NCBI RefSeq assembly: GCF_003057745.1
Contig: NZ_QBJD02000020.1
Location: 16,255-80,254, forward strand
From: Enterobacter sp. RIT418
GTDB taxonomy: Bacteria; Pseudomonadota; Gammaproteobacteria; Enterobacterales; Enterobacteriaceae
DNA: 64,000 bases
Direction of reading: 5' to 3'
Position numbers and translations under genes: made by a program. Each line of letters begins with the position of its first letter. Within the stretch, counting starts at the first letter, position 1. Below the pieces are notes generated by a model. It ran no database searches. It had not been told where the DNA came from and saw only the letters and a list, made by a program, of their open reading frames with translations. Positions 18,981 to 26,900 of the stretch are shown in pieces.

Positions 18981-19016
18981 GACCATGTGACCATGTGACC
19001 ATGTGACCATGTGACC
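18981..19016. repeat. 8-bp tandem repeat, 4.5 copies
   Basis: GACCATGT repeated four times followed by GACC. The unit is not a multiple of three, so copy-number change would shift any frame through it. It lies at the upstream end of the degraded pre-toxin remnant, just behind the module-2 immunity gene. Confidence 0.95.
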
Positions 19017-19026
19017 AACTGATCGA

Positions 19027-19233
19027 CTATCTCCTTCGGATTATTAAAGAGCTAATACCTCCTAGACTCCCTCCGAATAGTCCAATTTTTAAACTTAATA
19101 AGAGTGTTTCCTCTAAAGGAAATGCAAGGTGATTAATCCAGCAAATCAGAAAACGCCCTAAAAAAACAAATAAAAAAAGGAGTATGCTTCCTACAAAAAC
19201 CATGTATGCAATTATAAGTAATTCTTTTTTCAT
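19027..19233 (-). CDS. Small two-helix membrane protein, putative immunity of orphan CDI module 2
   Basis: 68 residues, two hydrophobic helices (about 5-30 and 43-63) and a basic end IIRRR. The second helix has the glycine pattern GLFGGSLGGISS. The start overlaps the toxin stop as ATGA (19230-19233). Low GC compared with the repeat region upstream. Proposed immunity protein for the module-2 toxin tail by position, coupling and similarity of layout to CdiI of module 1. Confidence 0.72.
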   Translation of the reverse strand: MKKELLIIAYMVFVGSILLFLFVFLGRFLICWINHLAFPLEETLLLSLKIGLFGGSLGGISSLIIRRR

Positions 19234-20723
19234 TTTGATTCTCCATTATTTTTTAACTCAATGAGCTTTGGTCCACCTTGTGCAACTCCTTCGGTGGCAG
19301 AAGAACTAAAAATACCACCCCATACTGCAGGGCGCACATCAAATAGCATTGGCTTACTTATACCCATATCCATGCTGACCCACTCATAACTTTTCCATGA
19401 AGGGTTTAATATTTTATTTAATGGGGTTTGAATAAGGTATTTCCCGCCTAAATAACCAGCACTTGCACCTAAAGCTCCCCAGGCTGCACCTGTAAACGGA
19501 TCATCTCCTTTAAAATAATTTGATGTTGCACCACCTGCCGCGTTCCAGCCTACAGTTCCCCAGCCTCCTGTATTTGCAGTAAATGCTCCTACATAACTTG
19601 CTATCAGGACATCCGTTGGATTTATTTCACCATTAACAAGGTATTGCACTCCGGCATTAGCGACTCCACCAATACCTGAAGTCACCTGCATTCCTCCTGG
19701 CAAATAAATAAGCCCTGCTGATGCCATTGCAAATGCTACCGCATTGGCTTCGTTCTGTGCTTTCTGGCATTCAGTCCCGGAAGGATTATCGGAACATGTC
19801 GTCATATTCGTTCCGTGCTGTTGTAGCCACGCAACCTGTGCATCTTCACTCCCGGCCATCAGGTTATTCTCAACCACCGTCTTTCCGGCCTGCGCCCCTG
19901 CAATGGCGCTTGCCGTGCCGTCGCCTGCAACGCCGCCCGCTATTCCTGCTGCAAGTGTCGCCAGCGCGCTGATGGTCTGCTTCTCCGTCTCATCAAGCTT
20001 GTCCAAATCCTTGTCATACAGCTGCAGAGCAATACTGCCCGCCAGCTCCCCGGCCAGCGCACCCGCCGCGCCCGCGAGCGCGTCCTTGCCCTGCATCGCC
20101 GCCAGCACGGCGTTCGCCACCGCATGGGCGGCGGCCTTTTCGGCCTCCCTGCCTTTTTCGTCCAGCCCCATCCCGTGGCCGATGATTTTCGCCACGTACG
20201 GCGCGGCGGCTCCGGCCAGCGCGGCGGTCATGTCGCCGCCCGCCAGTCCCTGGGCTGCCGCGGTGGCGGCCTGGATGGCGCGCTGCATGTCGCTGCCCGT
20301 GCCGTACTGCTCCATCGCCGTGCGTCCGGCCTGTTCGGCTATCTCCTGCGGGGTCGGGTTGCTCTTGCCCCCGGCCCTCAGCTTCTCCTCCGCGGCGCTG
20401 AGCGCGGCAGGGTCCTTCATGGCCTCCTGCTTCGCGATTCCACCCTGCGTTTTAGCGATATCCGCCATCGCCTGATTCTTACCGGACAGGTCGCTCAGCG
20501 CCTTGCTACAGTAGCTATCGCCCGCCGCACAGGCAGCCAGCGCCATGGCCGCATCAGCTGCATAATCTGCTGAACCTAGTGCCGCATCACCCGTATCAGC
20601 AAGGCCATTGATAATGGCGTTTGCGATAGCAGATGTTGTACCTTCACCCAGCTTTTCCCTGATCTGATTTTTTAGAGATTCAGCAGCCTGTTTTGCTGCT
20701 TCGCGAGCCTTATCACCGGATAG
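19230..20723 (-). pseudogene. Orphan cdiA fragment: module-A tail joined to pre-toxin repeat, VENN and module-2 toxin tail
   Basis: The frame is open for 497 residues from just after a TAG stop (20724-20726) that follows a VENN motif. Residues 1-78 (LSGDKAREAAKQ to LSGKNQA) are a separate toxin-side fragment, A. At MADIAKTQG it joins a near-exact copy of the cdiA pre-toxin region, followed by VENN (19863-19874) and a 210-residue tail of module 2. That tail shares its body with the cdiA tail (LPGG, NAGV, GTVGWNAAGGA, GDDPFTG) but ends differently (WVSMDMGISKPMLFDVRP). There is no signal peptide; an internal ATG at 20546 has no ribosome site. Likely a silent toxin cassette. Confidence 0.8.
19812..20468. 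repeat. Direct repeat of cdiA pre-toxin/VENN region, copy 2
   Basis: About 657 bp nearly identical to 21600-22256 inside cdiA. It starts in the toxin side shortly after VENN (AWLQQHGT) and ends at DIAKTQG. The two copies are in the same orientation, 1.8 kb apart. Confidence 0.9.
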
Positions 20724-20738
20724 CTAGTTATTCTCAAC
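20724..20738 (-). other. VENN codons followed by amber stop, overlapping cdiI stop
   Basis: GTTGAGAATAAC encodes VENN and is followed at once by TAG, where a residue such as Tyr would be usual. The first G of this motif is the last base of the cdiI TAG stop codon, so the orphan begins exactly at the VENN-coding boundary. Confidence 0.85.
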
Positions 20739-20992
20739 TAAAATCCTTTCATCTTAAAAAGATATAATACAACCCAACCCAAACCCAATATAAGGCCACC
20801 TACTCCCCCTAGCTGCGCTGCATAAAAAATATCGCTCCACAATATTTCAAAAAAACCGCTTTGAAACCATGATAACGAGATAAACGCTAGCTTCGTTGTT
20901 ATGCCAACTAGGATCATGCCAATACAGCTGAAAAAGAGAATTGATCCGCATATAATAAACTTACCAATTAATACACGAGAAGAAGATTTCAT
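20738..20992 (-). CDS. cdiI: Putative CDI immunity protein CdiI (module 1), small membrane protein
   Basis: 84 residues with two hydrophobic helices (about 8-35 and 58-80). The second helix has the pattern AAQLGGVGGLILGLGW. ATG overlaps the cdiA stop as ATGA (20989-20992), so it is translationally coupled. GC is far lower than in the cdiA body, typical of cdiA-CT/cdiI cassettes. Position and coupling identify it as the cognate immunity gene; small membrane immunity proteins are known for CDI toxins that act on the inner membrane (E. coli EC93). Confidence 0.8.
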   Translation of the reverse strand: MKSSSRVLIGKFIICGSILFFSCIGMILVGITTKLAFISLSWFQSGFFEILWSDIFYAAQLGGVGGLILGLGWVVLYLFKMKGF

Positions 20993-23900
20993 TTCTTAAG
21001 TTCCTCTGATACTTTTTCTGTTGCTTTTCCTCCTAGCTCGGATCCTACAGAACCACCTATATCTCCAGCCATTCCCGGAATATTGCTCGTTTTCATGCCT
21101 TCTCGAATGATATCGTTACGATTTACTTCAGCATATTTTATCCACGTAGGATCGTACTTAGGATTCCAGCCATTTGTTACCCATTTCCCTACTGCATTTG
21201 TAATCTTATCTACACCCCAAGTCATCCCCTTGCCGATACCATACCCAGTAGCAGAACCAATACCATTTGAAATTGCACCAGAAAGCGGATCTTTATTGTC
21301 AATCCAGTTACCCAACGCACCACCCGCCGCATTCCAGCCAACAGTACCGACAATTCCGTTCCCCACACTGAATACGTTTACCCAACCAGCAATGGCGGCA
21401 TTCGCTGGATCAATTGCGCCATCTGCCCAGTAACTGACCCCGGCATTAGCACCAGCACCAAGCCCCCACATTACCTGAGCACCACCGGGCAATAACGCCA
21501 CGCCACCGCTTGCCAGTGCCAGTCCGACGGCATCCCGTTCATTCATTGCTTTCTGGCAGCTTGCTGAAGAGGGGGCGTCTGCACAGCTCGCCATATCAGT
21601 TCCGTGCTGTTGTAGCCACGCAACCTGTGCATCTTCACTCCCGGCCATCAGGTTATTCTCAACCACCGTCTTCCCGGCCTGCGCCCCCGCAATAGCGCTT
21701 GCCGTGCCGTCTCCCGCTACGCCGCCCGCTATCCCTGCGGCAAGGGTTGCCAGTGCGCTGATGGTCTGCTTCTCCGTCTCATCAAGCTTGTCCAAATCCT
21801 TGTCATACAGCTGCAGAGCAATACTGCCCGCCAGCTCTCCGGCCAGCGCGCCCGCCGCGCCCGCGAGCGCGTCCTTGCCCTGCATCGCCGCCAGCACGGC
21901 GTTCGCCACCGCGTGGGCGGCGGCCTTTTCGGCCTCTTTACCTTTCTTCTCCAGCCCCATCCGGTGGCCGATAATCTCCGCCACGTACGGCGCGGCGGCT
22001 CCGGCCAGCGCGGCGGTCATGTCGCCGCCCGCCAGACCCTGCGCGGCCGCGGTGGCGGCCTGGATGGCGCGCTGCATGTTGCTGCCCGTGCCGTACTGCT
22101 CCATCGCCGTGCGTCCGGCCTGTTCGGCTATCTCCTGCGGGGTCGGGTTGCTCTTGCCCCCGGCCCTCAGCTTCTCCTCCGCGGCGCTGAGCGCGGCCGG
22201 GTCCTTCATGGCCTCCTGCTTCGCGATTTCCCCCTGCGTCTTAGCGATATCCGCCACCTGCATGCCGATTTCCGCGATAAGCTGCGCCTCCTCCATCCTG
22301 CGCTGCTCCTTCTCCCTGTCGAAGATGGCGTCGATGCTGCCGTTGGCGTTTTCCGTGTCGCGGCTCAGGTCCGCCACGTCCTGCGTCTGGCTTGTGGTAT
22401 CGCGAACCACCACCGTGCCGTTTTCAATGGCCGCGCGCGTGGTGCCCTCCGCGCTGCCGCTGCTGTCCGCCCCGACCAGCAGGTTGCTCGCCATGTTCCC
22501 GGCGAACTGCCCGGCGATGCTGCCGCCGGTGCTGATGCCCGCGCTCTGGTGCTGCACGTCGTATTCGGCGGCGTTATGGATGTCGGTCCAGCCGAGCGTG
22601 CCGGTGTCGAGACGGTTCCTGTCCGCGGCGGCGGTGGAGGCGATAACCGCGCCGTCGAGCTGGGTGTGGTCGCCGACGGTGATGTCGAACCCGCCGGTGC
22701 CCGCGAAGATGCCGGTCTGCTCCTTCACGGAGGCATAGTCGCTGGTCATTTTATCGCGGCTGTAGCTGACGCTGGCGGAGCCGCTCATGGAGCCAATAAT
22801 GTTGAAGCTGCCGCCCGCGCTGGCGTTCTGCTGTTTGCTGTCGTAGCTGTCGGTGTCCTGTTCGCTGGCGAGGGTCAGGTTACGCCCGATATCCGCCACC
22901 ACGGTTTTGCCGCTGGCCTGCGCCCCGGCGAGGGTGGCGTCGCGTCCGCTGACGATGCTGAGCGTCTCTCCGGCGTTCAGCATGGATTCGGTGTGGGTGG
23001 TGCCGTTGCCGCGTTCCGTGCCCTTGCCGCCGTTGACGCTGGCGGAGACGCTGAAGCCAACGCCGCCGGAGCCGTAGCCGATGCCGACGCCCGCGCTGCC
23101 GCCGTGGCTTTCGTTTTTGCCGTCGAGCGTGGAGGTGTTGAGGGCGGAAATCAGGTTCACGTCGCGGCTGGCCTGTAGCCAGAGGTCGTTCTGCGCGTCA
23201 AGCTGGCTGCCGTGAACCAGCAGGTCGCCGTCGGTAGCCACCACGGTGAGGTTGTTCCCGGCGGTGAGGCTGCTGCCTCTGGCGGTGGTCTGGGTGCTGG
23301 TCTGGGTGGAGGTCGACGACTGGCTGCCGTAGGAGAGGCTGACGCCGACGGTGTCGTCGTTGCCCTTCTGGTTGCCGGTGGCCTGGTCGAGCAGGACGGA
23401 CTGGGCGCCCTGTCCGATGGTCAGCGCGCCTTTCACCGCCTGCAGGGCGGCGAGGCGGTCGTTGCCGGTTTCACCGGCCTGCTTCAGGGTGCGGACGCTG
23501 CTGTCGAGCGCGCCGCCCGCAGCGCCGGAGAGCGCGAGGGTCAGGCCGGAGGTTTTTTGCTCGACGGTGTGGGTCTGGGTGCCGCTGTCGGCGGCGGCGG
23601 TGATGCTGACGTTTTTCCCGGCGAGCGTCATGTCCTGCCCGGCAATCAGCTCGGAGCCGTGGACGCTCAGGGCGTTGCCCGCGCTCAGGGTAACGCTGCC
23701 GTTAACGGAGCCGAGGGTGCTGCCGAGATGGGTGGCGTCCTGCGCGGTGTCGGTAATTTTCAGGCTCTGCCTGCCGTAGCTGACGCCGATGCCGCCCGTG
23801 CCGGACAGGCCGGTTTTTTTCTCCTGGCGCCAGTGGAGTTCCTGCGAGGACTCTTCGGCGGTGGTCACCGACAGGTTATTCCCGGCGGCAAGCGCCACGT

Positions 23901-26900
23901 CCTGCGTGCCGATGACCTGGCTGCCGCTGACGGTGAGGTCCCGGCCGCTGACGATGGTCACGCTGTCGCCGCCCAGGCGGGAGGCGGTGGCGCGGTTGAC
24001 CAGGGTCTCGTCGTGGGTCTCCAGCGATTTGCCCGAGAGCAGGCCGCTGCTCTGCTGCTTGCTGTGTTCGGTGAGGTGGTAGCCGCTCCGTCCGGCATTG
24101 ATGGTGACGTCGTTGTCAGCCTGCACCATCAGCGCCTTCCCGGCGTCGAGCGCGGCGGCGGTGGCGATCAGGTTATTGCCCGCCGCGAGCGTGAGGTTGC
24201 CGCTGGCCGTGATGCTGCTGCCCGCATCCTCATGCCGGGTCAGGGTGCGCCAGGTGTCCTTGCCGAAGCGGCTGTCCTCGCTGTGGGTCAGCGTCTGCAC
24301 GCCGAGGGTGATGTCGTGCCCGGCCTGCAGCAGGGCGTCCCCCTGGCTGTTGACCTGGGTGGCGTCCAGGCGAATGTCGTTGCGCGCGGCGAGCTGCAGC
24401 GTGCCGTTCTCGTTCTGCACGAACACCGTGGCCAGACGGTCGATGTACTGGCCGTCGGCGTTGGTGGTGATCGTGCTGCGGCTGATGATGTCCCGCCCGG
24501 AGAGCTGTCCGCCGGTGTTGATGATGTCATCCCGAGCGGCGAGGCTGAGCGCCCCGGCGTCCATTCGCCCGGTGTTGCTGATGTTCTGCGCGGAAACCTG
24601 CGCGCGCTCGCGCCCGGCGAGGGTACCGCTGTTGGTCAGGTCGCCCGCCACGTCCAGCGCCATCTGGCGTCCGGCGAGCAGCGCGCCGCTGCCGTCAACG
24701 TCGCCGGGCTGCACGCGGGCATACACCTGCGGCACCAGCACCTCTTCGCGGCTGCCGTCCGGCAGGGTGACGGTCTGCGTCACCATCCACACCATGTCGG
24801 TGGTGAGCTGGGCCATCTGCTCCGGCGTCAGGGCGACGCCCGGCACCAGGTTGTACTGGCGAGCAAAGGTGACGCCGTTGTCCATCAGCGCCTGATACTG
24901 AGCCTCGTCGCTGGCGTAATTCCCGAGGAAACGCTGCCCCGTCAGGGCCATAACCTGATCGCGGATCAGCTTCTGCTCGTAGTAGCCGTCGCCGAGGCGA
25001 CGCAGGATCCGGTCCGGGTCGCGGGTCAGCTGGCTCATCATATAATCCGAGCCGAGCCATTCGCGGTTGTTCGCGAAGCGCGGATCGGTCTCCACCAGGT
25101 AACCCGCGCTGCTTTCCGGGTGCACCACGTACAGGCTGCTGTCCGGCAGGCGGACGTCGGGGGTCTGCACCCGGATTTCACGCGGGGTTTCGCCGCTGGC
25201 GGTGACCGGAACGATAACGACCGGGGAGACGCTGCTGTCGCCGCGCGCGCTGTCCGGCCCGTTGATCTGAACGTCGTCCCGGGCGGTAATCACGGTGCCC
25301 GAGCCGGTCACGCTGGCGTTGCCCTGCCAGGCGAGAATGCCGAGGTCAATCGTCTCCGTCAGCGGGGCCGGTGCGTAGCTGCTCCGGTCCTTGCCCTGGG
25401 TCGTTTTGGTGCCGCCTATCTTTTTCTTCTTCTTTTTGGCGTACCAGCGGGTCTGGGTGCCGGTATCGGTGGTGATGCGCACGCCGGTGGTGGCTTCGTT
25501 ATCAATCCGGTCTGCAAGCGCGCTGAGCGTGCCGCCTGCCACAATCTGGCTGTCGCGGTTGGTTATCTGTCCGGCGGTGATGGCCATGTTGCCGCCCGCG
25601 ATAATCTGGCCCGGATCGCTGCGGGTGACCTTCGTCTCCTGCACCTTGCGGGTGTAGTCGTACTCGTAAAACTCCTTGCCGCCTTTCCCGTCCGGCGTCT
25701 GCGCGTCGTGGACGCCGTACTTATCCTTTTTGCTGAGATCGACCTCGCTCCAGTCGTAGCGCACGATGTCGCCCTGGTACGTCATCTCGTGACGCTTGCT
25801 GGTTTCGGTGGTGACGATTTTCGTGGTCAGGTGGTCGTTAATGTTGTTCAGCGTGGCGACGTCAAGCCGCAGGCTGCCGCCGGCCTCGATGCGCGCGCTG
25901 TGGTTGTCGATCAGCTGCGCCTGCCCGCTGGCCGTGTGGTTCTTATCAAGCGTACCGCCGATCGCCATGTCGCCGTCGCTGTAAATCAGGCCGTGCTCCA
26001 CGTTGGTCACGGTCTGCGCCCCGATGTCCAGCCGCGACCGCGCGGCGATGACCGGTGCCTTTTTGCCGTTGCCGGAATTATTCAGCGTGCCGGTGGCGAT
26101 GGCGACGTGGTCGCCGTAGATGCGCCCGGAAGGGGCGTTGGTGAGCGAGCCGCTCTCAATCCAGGTGAGGCCGCCGTCGAGCAGGCCTTTGTTGGTTACG
26201 GCGTTCTTGATCGCAAGATGGTTTTCACCGGCGCTGATCTCGCCGTCAGCGTTGTTGGTCAGCTTGTTCGCCGCGAGCGTCAGCGTGCCGCCCGCCTGAA
26301 TCTGCGCGTTATTGCTCACCGCCTTGGCAACGCTGATGTCGGCGTTGCCGACCGCGATGATCCGCCCGCTGTTGGTGAACGCCTGAGCAAGAGTCAGAGC
26401 GAGATCGCCCAGAGAGAGGATTTCGCCGTCGCCGCTGAGGTCGCGGGCGGTGAGGCTCACGCCTTCATCGGCGATCAGCGTGCCGCCGGTATTGGTAACG
26501 CTGAGCGTTTTTCCGCCGCTGACGTCCAGCTGCCGTTCGGCGGAGAGCAGGCCGAGGGCGTTATTGAGCGCGGTGGTCACGTTGAGGGCAAGCTGTCGGC
26601 CAGCCCGCATGGCTCCGTCCGCGTTGCTAACGGTCTGGCTGACGATGCTGACGGTATCGCCCTCAATGCCCCGATCTTCACCGGAGGTGGCGTCGTTCAG
26701 CAGCGACTGCGCGGTGACGGACAGCGTGCCGCCGCTGCGCATCAGGCCCGCGGTGTTGTCCGTCAGTCCGGCGGCAATCAGGATATCGCCCGGAGAGAGC
26801 AGCTCGCCGTCCTGGTTGAGCAGGGCGGTGGCCTGAACGTCGATCGCGCCGCCCGCTATGCTGCCGCGGCGGTTGTCCAGCTCGCTGACGCGAAGCGCGG

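Noticed and set aside
18981..19016. CRISPR array
   Set aside because: The units are 8 bp with no spacers; this is a simple tandem repeat.
25425..25445. Possible programmed frameshift at the poly-Lys codons of cdiA
   Set aside because: AAG and AAA alternate rather than forming one slippery A-run, and the zero frame continues normally.
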